From: Spongiibacteraceae bacterium UBA5047
Lineage (GTDB): Bacteria; Pseudomonadota; Gammaproteobacteria; Pseudomonadales; Spongiibacteraceae
Assembly: GCA_002415025.1 (NCBI GenBank)
Contig: DIBR01000015.1
Coordinates: forward strand, 142,702 to 206,701
Length of the DNA: 64,000 nucleotides
Direction: 5' to 3'
The notes beneath the pieces are model-generated. The model did not search any database and had not been told where the DNA came from. It worked only from the letters and a program-made list of their open reading frames with translations. The translations under genes were made by a program, and so were the position numbers. Positions 33,567-44,200 of this stretch are shown piece by piece (position 1 is the stretch's first letter; each line of letters opens with the position of its first letter).

Positions 33567-35606
33567 TTAAAATCTAGTCACTATACGGTCGGTCAGGGAG
33601 GCCTCTTCCAGCGCCCGGGCCATGATCTCGCTCACCAGCAACTCTGCCCCCAGGTTGTTCACATGGTCGTCGTCAAGGTACAGGAGCCGCCCGTCCTTGC
33701 GCTGGGCAGAGCAACGGCCCCGGTCGCTGTCGCACAGCACTTGTGCCGGCCTTACTCGCGCCAATCCGGGATGCTCGCCCAAACCGTCAAAGGCCAGCCG
33801 CACCGCGTCACTGCGCTCAAGATAGCGCTCGAGACTGATGGAGATATCCAGCGATTCACTCCGGCGCAGCACCGATTTAAACAGGTAGTGCGGCACATGC
33901 CAGCCCATCTCGGGCACCGGATACACCAGCACCACACGCTTTCCTCGGGAAAGCAGCTCCCTGACCGGCGCCAAAAACGATTCAATGACCGCCGCCTGGC
34001 GGTCTGCCCTGGGGCTCACAGGCTCAAACCAGAGCTGTATCCCTTCCTCTACCCCGCCTTCATAATTGTTGTAAGACTCATCATCCAGAAAATAGGGGTA
34101 ACGCCCCGCCAGAATGACGCCCTCTACGTCGTCCTGCAGCAAACGCTCCATCACCACAGCGTTGTGTCGCTCGCATTCACGCTTGCGGTCACCAACCAAG
34201 CGGCTACCGATGGCAAAGGCGCAGGCATTCTTAAAGGCGGCGTAACCTGCCAGATCGTTATCGCGAAAAGCCCTGTCGAGCGAGGTTGTCAGGGCTGCGG
34301 CATGACTGTCACCCACCAGCATCCAGCGCCGGGGCATTTCCGGAGACCCGATGGGACAGGGTGTGTCACCGGAAAAGGTATAACAGGCCACATTGTCAGC
34401 GGTTAAGGCGATGCTGCCGGAGTTTTTGTCCCTGTAGGCCTCAAGCGCGGCCACCGGCAGACGCTCCTCGATGCCGTGCTTCCTATCAATGTATTTGGCT
34501 GTGAAATACAGGGGAATGGTGACCATAATCAGCACAGACCACAGTACGGCCGGCTTGAACTTCGCCCGATTTCGAAATGGTACCTCGACCAGGTTATAAC
34601 TGACCACTGACAGCAGCAGCGCTGCGACGGTCAGCGAAAAATAGTCGAGGCCTGTTAAGGAATCGATGGAATACCAGCGCCCAAGGGCAAAGAAAACCTG
34701 ATGCCAGAGGTAGAGCGAAAAGGAGATTGCACCCAGCTGCTGAAACACTCTCAGGCTGAGCATACGGGCCAGCAGGCTTTGGGGCGTGGCAAAGCCGAGA
34801 AAGACAAGCCCGCCAAAAACCGGAATCAGGGTTGCCGGCCCCGGGTGCACCCAGTGGACGGTAGCGGTACACAGAATAAGGGTAACGGTCGCTGCACCCG
34901 CATCGGCAAGCCGGGCGTGAAATCTGGCAGGCACCCAGCTACGCAACTTCGCCTCGTTCAGTGCCAGCAACGAGCCCAGCGAAAATTCCCAGAAGCGCGA
35001 GACCGGCAGGTAGAAGGCTGTCTGCATGTTCTTGTAAACAATGAACAGCGCGCAGCCGAAGGACAGCACCGTCATCGCCAGCAGCAATGCGTTGATGCTG
35101 AACCAGCGACGAAGCCCTAGGCACAGGGCAAAACAGATCGGAATCAGCAGGTAGTACTGCTGCTCCAGCCCCAGGGTCCACAGGTGCATGAAGGGCTGCA
35201 AGCCCATATCGGCATCGAAATAACCGTAGGAGGAGAGCGAAAAGTAGATATTGCCCACCAGACCGAGCACCCAGAGAGCGCTCTCGCCCATTTTTTCATA
35301 CTCGGGAGCGGGCATGAGGTAGTAGGCACAAAGCAGGGAGGAGAAGAGCACCACATAAAGCGCGGGGAATATTCGCCGCGCTCGCCGCTCGTAAAACCCG
35401 ATAATACTGAAACGCCCGGCGTCAATGTCGGTCTGGATGATCAGCGCCATCAGATAGCCGCTGACGATAAAGAAGATATCGACGGTAAAATAGACGCCCT
35501 CGAAAGCGGGCACTCCGGCGTGAAAGAAGATTACGACGAGCACGAGCAGGCCGCGAAGCCCCTCAATCTCCGGTCGAAATTTTACGCCAGCCGTATTTCC
35601 TGCCAC
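33567..35606 (-). CDS. OafA/YrhL-type acyltransferase with C-terminal SGNH domain
   Basis: A 679-aa protein. The acyltransferase_3 domain (about 1-370, ten or so helices) opens with KFRPEIEGLRGLLVLVVIFFHAG and carries the conserved FTVDIFFIVSGYLMALI and RRARRIFPALY. After a linker, a periplasmic SGNH domain (about 400-679) shows MLVGDSHAAALTTSLDRAF and, near the end, LDDDHVNNLGAEL (Asp-His pair). Such proteins O-acetylate LPS or other glycans in the periplasm. The start is GTG 35606, supported by GGGAG six bases upstream. It lies between the RfaP-like and GT4 genes in the same direction. Confidence 0.92.
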   Translation of the reverse strand: MAGNTAGVKFRPEIEGLRGLLVLVVIFFHAGVPAFEGVYFTVDIFFIVSGYLMALIIQTDIDAGRFSIIGFYERRARRIFPALYVVLFSSLLCAYYLMPAPEYEKMGESALWVLGLVGNIYFSLSSYGYFDADMGLQPFMHLWTLGLEQQYYLLIPICFALCLGLRRWFSINALLLAMTVLSFGCALFIVYKNMQTAFYLPVSRFWEFSLGSLLALNEAKLRSWVPARFHARLADAGAATVTLILCTATVHWVHPGPATLIPVFGGLVFLGFATPQSLLARMLSLRVFQQLGAISFSLYLWHQVFFALGRWYSIDSLTGLDYFSLTVAALLLSVVSYNLVEVPFRNRAKFKPAVLWSVLIMVTIPLYFTAKYIDRKHGIEERLPVAALEAYRDKNSGSIALTADNVACYTFSGDTPCPIGSPEMPRRWMLVGDSHAAALTTSLDRAFRDNDLAGYAAFKNACAFAIGSRLVGDRKRECERHNAVVMERLLQDDVEGVILAGRYPYFLDDESYNNYEGGVEEGIQLWFEPVSPRADRQAAVIESFLAPVRELLSRGKRVVLVYPVPEMGWHVPHYLFKSVLRRSESLDISISLERYLERSDAVRLAFDGLGEHPGLARVRPAQVLCDSDRGRCSAQRKDGRLLYLDDDHVNNLGAELLVSEIMARALEEASLTDRIVTRF

Positions 35607-35797
35607 TTACTCTCCCGCCAAATCCCGCGACAAACCGCCCTTCCGCTCTATGCAGAATTACCGAAATTGGCGATTGAAATGGATAGGGAGTGAATGTTAA
35701 CCGCAATCTGTCGAGATACAAGACGCTCAACGTAAATATTTACTATTCTGGGGAGCTGGTCACAAATTCCCGGAACCAGCACATAACGCGGGGCTTT

Positions 35798-36601
35798 CTA
35801 AGTGCTGTACTTGCGCAAAAATTTCGCGCGAAGCTTGTCGCCTTCCTGCCTGATACGACCCAATTCGTCACCTTCCGCGCGCAGTACTTCGCGCAGAGGG
35901 AGCTGATAGTATTCAACTATAAATCTAAAAAAATCCCTATGCGTCAAGGGTATATGTGCCGCCGACGAATACAGTGCAGCCAGATCCTTGCGCCGCCAGC
36001 GCACCGGCACCGACTGTCGAATCTGTGCGCGATGCAAGTCGATCAAGGCGAGTCGGGGCTTGCGCAAACGACCCTCACGCAGCAGGAAATGACACAGGTA
36101 AAAATCGCGATGATTCACACCCGCCTCATGCATTTGCCGGGCAACCCGCGCCACTTCCCGAATCAGGGTCCGCTTGTCGGCTATATCGGGGCTTTCCTCG
36201 GACCAGTTCGCAGTGACATCTTCAAGGCTCGGAGCACTGGCGATTTCTTCCGTAATCAGGAAGGAGCGCATCGTTGCCGGATTGCAGCCAACCTTGCCGA
36301 AACCTGCAGCCACCATGGTGTCCACCCCGCGCTCGGCCAGCAGGGCAATGGCTGCCCGCTCGTTTTCGGCGCTCAATATAGGCAGGCGGAAAGCCAGCAG
36401 GTTCTTTAATATTTCCGGCCAGCCAACGCCGCGGTGAAATTTTAGAAAGTAGCCTTTGCCTGCGCGCTCAAATCTTAGCGTCGTGCGATCGGGCATAGCC
36501 CGATAAACCTCGCCGCTGAGCCCTTCAACGAAGCTGAAAGCACTTTCATCGCAGCCCAACTCAGGCGCAATCCACGATTGTGTACCGCAAAGATTAGCCA
36601 A
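35798..36601 (-). CDS. LPS core kinase, RfaP/InaA family
   Basis: A 267-aa kinase-like protein. It has a nucleotide-binding N-lobe (RFERAGKGYFLKFHRG with the lysine), a helical NERAAIALLAERGV, and the catalytic loop HEAGVNHRDFYLCHFLLR (HRDFYLCHF, Asp catalytic) with the metal-binding LALIDLHRAQ. RfaP phosphorylates the first heptose of the LPS inner core, which fits HldE in the same window. The start is TTG 36601 since no in-frame ATG or GTG is found; this is unusual. It is divergent from the methyltransferase at 36740. Confidence 0.88.
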   Translation of the reverse strand: MANLCGTQSWIAPELGCDESAFSFVEGLSGEVYRAMPDRTTLRFERAGKGYFLKFHRGVGWPEILKNLLAFRLPILSAENERAAIALLAERGVDTMVAAGFGKVGCNPATMRSFLITEEIASAPSLEDVTANWSEESPDIADKRTLIREVARVARQMHEAGVNHRDFYLCHFLLREGRLRKPRLALIDLHRAQIRQSVPVRWRRKDLAALYSSAAHIPLTHRDFFRFIVEYYQLPLREVLRAEGDELGRIRQEGDKLRAKFLRKYST

Positions 36602-36739
36602 TATTGAATACCACTCACATCACCCTTCGACCAGTGCCGCCCGACAGACGCTTGCGAGCCAAGCCTGGCGGCATAAAAACATCGCGAAATTATAGGTAAC
36701 TTCTACTAGAATAGGCACCCCAATTCTCAGCAAGCCACG

Positions 36740-37447
36740 GTGCAGACACCCATGACGGTAGACAGCTTCCTCAAAAAGGCCTGGTCGGAGTCCGGCCCGA
36801 AAGTGATCAGCGGCTTCTCGCGCCCCTTCTACCACAACCTGTCCGGCCTGATGTACGGTCGCCGATATGACAAAAAGGCCTACGGCGGCATGATTCGCCA
36901 CACCGAGGCCGGCATGCTAACCCAATGGGCCTCTCAAGTTCCCGAAAATGGCGTTATTGTGGAAATCGGCTGTTACGGCGGCCTGTCCACGAGCTATCTG
37001 CTCAGCGGGCTGAAGAAGAAAAACGGCAAAATCTACGCCATCGACCCCTTCAACTCCGACCTGGACAAGCAGGCCGAGTTAACCGACGACTGCGTTCCCC
37101 TGGAAAAAAAGCCCACAAAAGAGCTTGTGGCCTCACGACTGGAAAACAACGGCTTTGGCGGGATGTTTGAGCTTATTGAAGGCTATTCCCAGGAAGCCGC
37201 CACGGCATGGGACCCCTCGATTAAAATCGACTTTCTGTGGATTGACGGCAACCACGAGCAAGCCTACCAGGACTTCAAGGATTTCGAGCCCTACCTTGCT
37301 CCCGGTGCTCGCGTTGCAGTCCACGATGCACACCCTCGCTATGGCTATGCCGCCGTTGTTGAAGACGTGAAGCGTATTTTCAACAGCCGCCCATGGACGG
37401 ATCTTGAACATGTGAAGAGCATTATCTCCGGGAAATTGGCCAACTGA
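36740..37447 (+). CDS. Class I SAM-dependent methyltransferase (Methyltransf_24 type)
   Basis: A 235-aa protein. Motif I is VIVEIGCYGGLSTSYLLS (about 70-87), then KIYAIDPFNSDLDKQ and DFLWIDGNHEQAYQDFKDFEPYLAPGARVAVHDAH. It resembles the other Methyltransf_24 gene at 27840. GTG 36740 or ATG 36752 could start it; neither has a clear ribosome site. It ends 5 bases before the O-antigen ligase gene and is likely co-transcribed with it. Probable sugar or glycan methyltransferase; acceptor unknown. Confidence 0.82.
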   Translation: MQTPMTVDSFLKKAWSESGPKVISGFSRPFYHNLSGLMYGRRYDKKAYGGMIRHTEAGMLTQWASQVPENGVIVEIGCYGGLSTSYLLSGLKKKNGKIYAIDPFNSDLDKQAELTDDCVPLEKKPTKELVASRLENNGFGGMFELIEGYSQEAATAWDPSIKIDFLWIDGNHEQAYQDFKDFEPYLAPGARVAVHDAHPRYGYAAVVEDVKRIFNSRPWTDLEHVKSIISGKLAN

Positions 37448-37452
37448 CGTCA

Positions 37453-38688
37453 ATGACACAAGTCCAGACCACCTCTCCACAGGTTCCGAACGCCGTTCGT
37501 CTCGCACTGATAGCCGGCATGTATCTTTTCATGTCGGCCTGGTTTATTGCCTACTCACGAAGCGCACACCACACCATTGTCTACGCCGGCTTTATCGGGC
37601 CCGCCCTCATCCACCTCGGCCTCTGTCTTTGGCGAAGCGACGCGACCACAAGGACACTGCGGTCGCCGATCTACATCACGCTAACCCTTTTTCTAGTCTA
37701 CATGGTGCTATCTACTACCTGGTCGGATAATGCGGACAGCCTGGCGCACTACATAAAGCGGCTTGTGCAGACACTGGTATTCATTTACGGCGTTTACATA
37801 ATTGTACGATTTGAGCCCCGACATTTCTGGCGCAGCATCATTGTCGCGCTGGCCTTGTGCGGACCGTGGCTTGCCGTCAACCTTATTTTCTTTCCCGAAG
37901 CTGCATTTACCTCCAACCGCTTCAAAGGTGCCAACGCCGGTGTGCACTACCTGCTAACCGGCGCAATGCTGGGCTCCTTCGTTGTGTTGGGCAGCAGCTA
38001 TTTGATACAAAAGCTTGAACGGCGACGACCCGATACCAAAACGTTTTTACTGTTCGCCGCGATAGGCGTTGTTTTCTACGCGCTGCTGCTAACCGAGTCG
38101 CGCTCGGCACTGCTGGCGCTTGTGGCAACCGCAGGCTTCGCAATATTCTCCAGCCAGCAGGTACGCCGATTTAGAACCGTACTACTACTCGCCATTATCG
38201 TTATTGCCATCATGCTGGCACCCTACGCCGACGTGTTTATATCGCGCGGGTTTTCCAACCGGTTTGAAATCTGGGAAGCCGCCTTACGCTGGATTGCGCA
38301 GCGGCCGTGGCTGGGCCACGGATTTGACGCTCTGTTTGTGCTCCCGATCAGTAGCGGCGAAGAACTGTATGACGCGCATAACATTCACCTCGAAGTCCTT
38401 TACGAAGGCGGCGTGCTCGGCGGGCTACTCTGGCTCGGATTTCTGGGAGCTCTGACCTGGAGGGGCTGGACCTGCCGACACAGCGCACTGGGGCAGGCCG
38501 TTCTCGCTTTGCTGGTTTACTCCATAAGCGTTAAGTTTTTTGAGTCTCGCGGCATCCTCAGTCGCCCCACGGAATTCTGGTACTTACTGTGGCTGTGCGC
38601 GGGCATGGCGCTTGCCTGCCGGCGAGATGATAAACCGGCTAGTACGCATTCTTGTGCGCCAAGCCCCGAACCAGGGTCAGCAAAATAA
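37453..38688 (+). CDS. O-antigen ligase/polymerase family (WaaL/Wzy-like) membrane protein
   Basis: A 411-aa protein with about 10-12 membrane helices. The Wzy_C signature is present as FYALLLTESRSALLALVATAG, and the large periplasmic loop contains HGFDALFV and HNIHLEVLYEGGVLGG. WaaL joins polysaccharide to lipid A-core; Wzy polymerises repeat units; sequence alone does not separate them. The presence of core genes (hldE, rfaP-like) and of an ABC exporter elsewhere in the locus favours WaaL. Its 3' end overlaps the convergent WcaJ-type gene by 50 bases. Confidence 0.82.
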   Translation: MTQVQTTSPQVPNAVRLALIAGMYLFMSAWFIAYSRSAHHTIVYAGFIGPALIHLGLCLWRSDATTRTLRSPIYITLTLFLVYMVLSTTWSDNADSLAHYIKRLVQTLVFIYGVYIIVRFEPRHFWRSIIVALALCGPWLAVNLIFFPEAAFTSNRFKGANAGVHYLLTGAMLGSFVVLGSSYLIQKLERRRPDTKTFLLFAAIGVVFYALLLTESRSALLALVATAGFAIFSSQQVRRFRTVLLLAIIVIAIMLAPYADVFISRGFSNRFEIWEAALRWIAQRPWLGHGFDALFVLPISSGEELYDAHNIHLEVLYEGGVLGGLLWLGFLGALTWRGWTCRHSALGQAVLALLVYSISVKFFESRGILSRPTEFWYLLWLCAGMALACRRDDKPASTHSCAPSPEPGSAK

Positions 38689-40018
38689 TTTTCAGATCGA
38701 ATAGTAATGACCAGTGTTCAATGTAATAAAGGTCATGCTCAATCCTTGCCATCAGATCGGTATCCCCACGCCAGCCGTTGACCTGGGCCCAGCCCGTTAT
38801 ACCGGCTTTGACCTTGTGCTTTTGCATATACCCCGGCACTTCATTTTTAAATTTTTCGACAAATACGGGTCGCTCCGGGCGCGGACCGACTATAGACATA
38901 TCGCCCTTAAGCACGTTAAAAAATTGCGGCAATTCATCGAGACTCGTTCTACGCAAAAACCGCCCGAAACGGGTGGTCCTGTCATCATCCGGCTTCGCCC
39001 ACACCGCACCCGTCACTGTTTCTGCATCAACGGGCATGGACCGGAATTTGTACATGTAAAAACAGGTGCCGTTCCAGCTCATTCTCTCCTGACGGTAAAA
39101 GACCGGGCCACGTGAACTCAGCTTTACCCCAATCGCGATAAGCAGCAACCAGGGGCTGATTCCCAGCAAGATAATGAGCGCAAAAACCTTGTCCTCAACC
39201 GCCTTTACAAACCGGTTGAGCCCATCCATCGGTGACATAGACAAATTTACGACCGGCAGCCCATTAACCACACTGGTGGAATGGTTCAGCAATCGAAAGC
39301 CGTACAAATCCGGCACCAGGCGAATATCAACCACCGAGTGCACGAAGTCATCCAGCACAGCCTCCAGTTTGTCAGCTTGATTGAAGGGAAAAGCCAACCA
39401 GAGTTGATCGACCCCATTTTGCTCAACGAAGTCACATGCTTCACTCGCACGCCCCTTCCAGCCGGCAATCCCGCTTGCGTCCTCATCGTCTGAAAAGTAC
39501 GCCACAACCTCAAAGCCGGTTTCATCAATATTAGAAAGCCGTGCCAACGCGACCGCGCCAACATCCGAACACCCGATAACGACCACTCGCCGACGACTAA
39601 TACCTGCACGCCGCAAGCTGCGGAGCAAACGGCGCAAACCAAAACGGCCCGCTTCAATAGCAAGAAAACCCACAACCATCCAAAGCCCGTACCACAGGCG
39701 GGAAAAATGATCGCTCGTTTTTGTAATAAAGAGAAAGAGCGTCAGCAGCAGAAATACCAGCAACCACCCCGGCAAAGTAGCGCCTAACGGAACCGGATAT
39801 TCGCGATACAGCCCGAGTTGAGTAAAAACAATGCCCGTGAGCAACACCGCCACAACCGTGAGGTAGACATACTCCCGAAGACTTGCGTCGACGAGCGGAA
39901 TGGTGAAATGCAAAAGCAGAGAAACGCAGCTGATCGCTATAACGTCAGCAAGCTGGGTCATCAAAACAACGAAGCTCAAGTGCTCCCGGTTTGGGGCACC
40001 CCCTATCTTATGCGGCAT
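38639..40018 (-). CDS. wcaJ: Undecaprenyl-phosphate glycosyl-1-phosphate transferase (WcaJ-type)
   Basis: A 459-aa initiating enzyme. N-terminal membrane helices (about 20-125) are followed by a Rossmann-like region (VVVIGCSDVGAVALARL) and the C-terminal catalytic domain with RQERMSWNGTCFYMYKFRSM, the TSLDELPQFFNVLKGDMSIVGPRPE block and GITGWAQVNGWRGDTDL. It loads glucose-1-phosphate or a similar sugar phosphate on undecaprenyl phosphate at the inner membrane and so starts a polysaccharide unit. The last 50 bases overlap the convergent ligase gene. Confidence 0.9.
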   Translation of the reverse strand: MPHKIGGAPNREHLSFVVLMTQLADVIAISCVSLLLHFTIPLVDASLREYVYLTVVAVLLTGIVFTQLGLYREYPVPLGATLPGWLLVFLLLTLFLFITKTSDHFSRLWYGLWMVVGFLAIEAGRFGLRRLLRSLRRAGISRRRVVVIGCSDVGAVALARLSNIDETGFEVVAYFSDDEDASGIAGWKGRASEACDFVEQNGVDQLWLAFPFNQADKLEAVLDDFVHSVVDIRLVPDLYGFRLLNHSTSVVNGLPVVNLSMSPMDGLNRFVKAVEDKVFALIILLGISPWLLLIAIGVKLSSRGPVFYRQERMSWNGTCFYMYKFRSMPVDAETVTGAVWAKPDDDRTTRFGRFLRRTSLDELPQFFNVLKGDMSIVGPRPERPVFVEKFKNEVPGYMQKHKVKAGITGWAQVNGWRGDTDLMARIEHDLYYIEHWSLLFDLKIILLTLVRGLAHKNAY

Positions 40019-40063
40019 TGTTGGGTTTGCATTCCATTCAAACGGTGACAGTAAACAAAGTAT

Positions 40064-41173
40064 CTATGCGCCTGTGGTGGACGCCAAGGCCGTCATTTTA
40101 TCAGCAACAAAGGCCGTAAAGTTGGTCGTGAACCGCGATTCGTCAAATTGCAGAGCATATTTCCTGAGTTCATCGGGGTCAAACCTGCACGAGCCGCTCT
40201 CAAGCTCCTCGATTGCCGCATTCAAGCTTTCAGGGCTTTGCTCAGAAAACAGTATCCCGGACACTCCCGGCCGAACCGTCTCCAAGGCGCCACCTTTCGC
40301 ATAGGCAATAACCGGCGTGCCTGATGCCATCGCCTCGACCGGCACAATACCAAAATCTTCAACACCCGGAAAAACTAACGCTTTAGCCCGACTGTAGAGC
40401 GTACAAAGCGCGCTGGAGTCGACTTTCCCCAGCAATTCAATGTTTGGGTGCCCGGCAGATTTGATGTCCTCGTACTGCTCGCCTGTACCAACCACCTTCA
40501 ACTGTCTGCCGCTCGCTGCAAAGGCCGCGATCGCCAAGTCCGCGCGCTTGTACGCCACCAGCTCACCGACGAGAAGATAGTAGTCCTCCTTGTGTTCAGC
40601 TAGCCCAAACTGCGCAGTGGCAACCGGTGGGTGAATAATCGAGGAGCCTCGGTTGTAAAAGCGGCGGATACGACGAGACACATAGCCGGAATTGGCAACA
40701 AAATGCGACACTCGCATAGCGCTGGTTACATCCCATATGCGCAGATAGTGCATCAAGGCAGGCATTAGCAATCGCTTGAACCAACCTGCGCGCTCGCGAT
40801 AGTCGTGGTACATATCCCAGACGTAGCGCATTGGAGAATGACAGTAACAAATATGAAGAGCATCCGGATCAACAATGACCCCCTTGGCTGGCCCGGACTC
40901 ACTGCTAATTACAAGGTCGTAACCACGAAGATCCAGCTGCTCCAGCGCAAGGGGCATCAAGGGCAGATAGGATTGGTAGAGGCGCCTGGCAAAGGGCAAG
41001 CTCCCGATAAAGGTGCAGCCTTTGACGCGCGCCCGGATTTTCGGGCTGATGGCCGCATCATCAACAACATGAGCAAAGACGTCGGCATCCGGATAAATAT
41101 CCAGCAAGGACTCTATGACCTTTTCGCCGCCACGCATGCCGACAAGCCAGAAATGGATAATAGCGACTTTCAT
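40064..41173 (-). CDS. Glycosyltransferase family 4
   Basis: A 369-aa GT4. The opening MKVAIIHFWLVGMRGGEKVIESLLDIYPDADVFAHV carries the GGEKV loop of mannosyl/rhamnosyl transferases of this clan. The C-domain has YYLLVGELVAYKRADLAIAAF, LKVVGTGEQYEDIK and ALVFPGVEDFGIVPVEAMASGTPVIAYAKGGALE. ATG 41173 is preceded by AGGTGA at seven bases; an earlier in-frame ATG (41191) lacks a good site. It lies between the 1235-aa fusion and wcaJ genes in the same direction. Sugar donor unknown. Confidence 0.9.
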   Translation of the reverse strand: MKVAIIHFWLVGMRGGEKVIESLLDIYPDADVFAHVVDDAAISPKIRARVKGCTFIGSLPFARRLYQSYLPLMPLALEQLDLRGYDLVISSESGPAKGVIVDPDALHICYCHSPMRYVWDMYHDYRERAGWFKRLLMPALMHYLRIWDVTSAMRVSHFVANSGYVSRRIRRFYNRGSSIIHPPVATAQFGLAEHKEDYYLLVGELVAYKRADLAIAAFAASGRQLKVVGTGEQYEDIKSAGHPNIELLGKVDSSALCTLYSRAKALVFPGVEDFGIVPVEAMASGTPVIAYAKGGALETVRPGVSGILFSEQSPESLNAAIEELESGSCRFDPDELRKYALQFDESRFTTNFTAFVADKMTALASTTGA

Positions 41174-41235
41174 AGTATTGTCACCTGCCATGCAGCATAC
41201 CTGCTATTAGCCACAGCGGCGCGCGCTCAGCGCGC

Positions 41236-44200
41236 CTAGCTCGTCACACCAGCGATATGATATTTTGTCTTCGGATTTGCATTAATCATATCAATGCCGT
41301 TGCATTTAGCCTCTTGATAAGAGTTATCCAGCAACACTTGTCTACCTTGACGTATTACCAGCTCGGCTGGCGTTCGATACAACGATGTTGTTTTCTCAAT
41401 ATAGCCAAAATCGGCAATGTGGGCATACCGCATCCAAAGGTTCCAGTCTTCCAGATAATCAAGCGATGTATTAAAACCGCCAGCCGACTCGTAGAGCTTC
41501 CGAGAAAAGATGATGGCTTGAATCGGGATATAGTTCTGCTCCAAAATCAGGCTTCGATCGAAAGGCTGCCTATGACTTGGTGCCGTCTGAATTATTGACT
41601 CCACGTAGCAATTTGGCGACTCATCGCTTTTAGTGGTAAAAACTTCCCAGGCCAACGCATATGCGGCCTCAATATCATCTCGCTCCAGTATTTGGCACAT
41701 GATCACTTCGATATGATCCGCAAACAGCAAGTCATCATCATCAAGAAACATAAGATAATCGCCAGTAGCCGCATCCAGTCCGGAATTTCCAGCCACGGAG
41801 CGCCCACCTTTTGGCAACCCCAGAAACTGAACAGGCACCCCTGACTTTGCACTAAAGCCGTCAACTATCGACCCAACGGAATCGCCACCATCTTGAGCAA
41901 CAACAATCTCAACATTGGGGTATGTTTGATTCAAAATACTTTTCAACGCTTGACGGAGAAAAATCTCCCTGCCCTCCATCGTTCTGACGACAATAGAGAC
42001 CCTAGGGCAGACATCCGGCAGGGACCCCAGGCTATGAAATGCGCCTTCACGATTCATTTCATAATCCCAGTATCTAAAAGGAAAGAAACCCGACTTTGCC
42101 TCTCGAGTCGCGAAAAACCTCGGCAGATTTTTAACCAGGGATAACAGCAGGGATACGTATCCGCGCTTCGCACCAGGGAAAGCTGACGGGCGCAAAAACA
42201 AGGTCAAAATCAAGGGCAGCATTAACGCGATGTCCTTAAAATTTCCAAACCTAGCCCGAATGTACAAATTAGACAGTATGCTGCCATAGTGTTGCAGCGG
42301 CTTAATCTGACGTTCCTCTTCGTAGCTATAATGCCAGACCACCGATTGCGGGCAGTAACGCAACTTGAAACCTCTGGCTCTAAATCGATAGGATAGTTCA
42401 ACATCCTCACCATACATGAAAATCTTTTTCTCATATCCACCCACACTGTCATAGGCCGACCGGCGGATTAGAATGCAAGCGTGCGAGGACCATGATACCT
42501 CCATGCTTACCGGGTCGTAATATTTCGGGTGTTCATACGGCTTTTGTCTGCATTCCCAGCTCGCGACAGAGTCCTCATCGGACAATGCTCTACGAACCAA
42601 GTGAACTATGGAATGTCTATCAAACTGCAAATCCGGATTTGTCACCAAAAAAAGCGGGGAACTACCTTCCGAAATCGCCAAATCATGCCCGGCACCAAAG
42701 CCCTTGTTGGGCTGCTGCAGAATCTTCCAGGAAGAAAATTCTCTACCCATTTGACGCTCTATGTCCGCCAGCGCCTCCAAAGTGCCATCCGTGGAGCCGT
42801 GGTCAACAATGTAGAGATTAATCCGATCCAGCGGATACTGCTGCTCCCTTAAACTTAGGAAAAACGGCTCAATCCACTTCTTGCTGTTGTAAAGCAAAAC
42901 CGAGACATCGATGTCTGGCCACTCGATATTGTTGTCGAAATGTCGCCCTACGACCACACCCGCAGCCTTCACCCTCTCCCTGGCGAAATGTGCGATCACA
43001 CCGCCATTTCGGGCGCCACTCCACTCGTTCACCAAAGAATATTGCAGTTTTCTTTGAACAAGCCTTAACTTCATTAGCGCCGCACTCACCACAAGAGGAC
43101 GCCGTAGTCGCTGGCGACTGCTCGCTACAACGGAGGACAACCGCCGCAAGGGAGCAGTCATGCGCCAAGACCGAGTTCCCTGCATCACCTGCAGCTCGTT
43201 TTCCAAACCTCTCACTATAGCTTGCTCCGCCAACAAGCTCGCATCAAGGCTAGGCACTTCCTCAAAGGCAAAACGTATGCCCCCACCCCCAAACAACTGC
43301 GAGGCACCCACGGCATTCGAATCTGCCAACGCACCGTACCGAACTAATGATTGAAACTCGGCCTCTTGCTTAGCCCAACTTTCAACATCTCTCGCTGAAA
43401 CCTCGACATTGATCCGCATGAAAAGAGCGGTAACTATGTCGACCAAGGTGTCCATATCGGCGCCGCGCTTACTCACCCCCACTTGTAGCGCGCTCAACAC
43501 ACCTCGACATGCTACCCACCCGAGAGCTACCGGATCTCGGCAAACCCATTCACGATCGATATACTCGATCTCAGCACCACTTTTCTCTATGAGGTTTAAG
43601 GGCGTGCAGTCGACAAATTCACCCGGAAGGAAAAAACTTGCGCCCTGCCGTTCGTTTCGCCCTTCGTCACCAGAGAAAAACGCATGCGAGTACAAGAAAG
43701 AAAACCACGATATCAGCCCATCCACGAGGCTCTGCGTGCTCTTCGCCGCGTATCGCACTTTAAATAGCGAAACGGCCATTTGTCGACCGATTATGTAAGG
43801 TGAATGATAAACCTTGTGGGTCAGTATATTTGCGCCCAAGTCATAGCTGGGGTTGTCACTGCAATTGTTCACCAAGCAGTATTTCTTGACAACAATTCCT
43901 GATTCGGCAGAATCCAGAAACCGGGTTTCAGTAACAAAATCTGCCGCCCTATTTACCGCATAGCTGGCAGCTAAAAAGGCTTTGTCTCCATTTTCTTCTG
44001 GCGCATTTGAAGCAACCATAAGAAAGGAGTTACTCAAGTCCCCAATCAAATGGTTCCGTTCCAAAACCGGATACACCAACCCTTCATCAAACGAGCGCAA
44101 ACGTGAACCCGCATAGTCCCGCGCCTGGGCCCCCACCAGCAAATCAGACACACGAAATTGCTCATTGGCCAGAGCAGAATCGGCAACGATGACATTCGGC

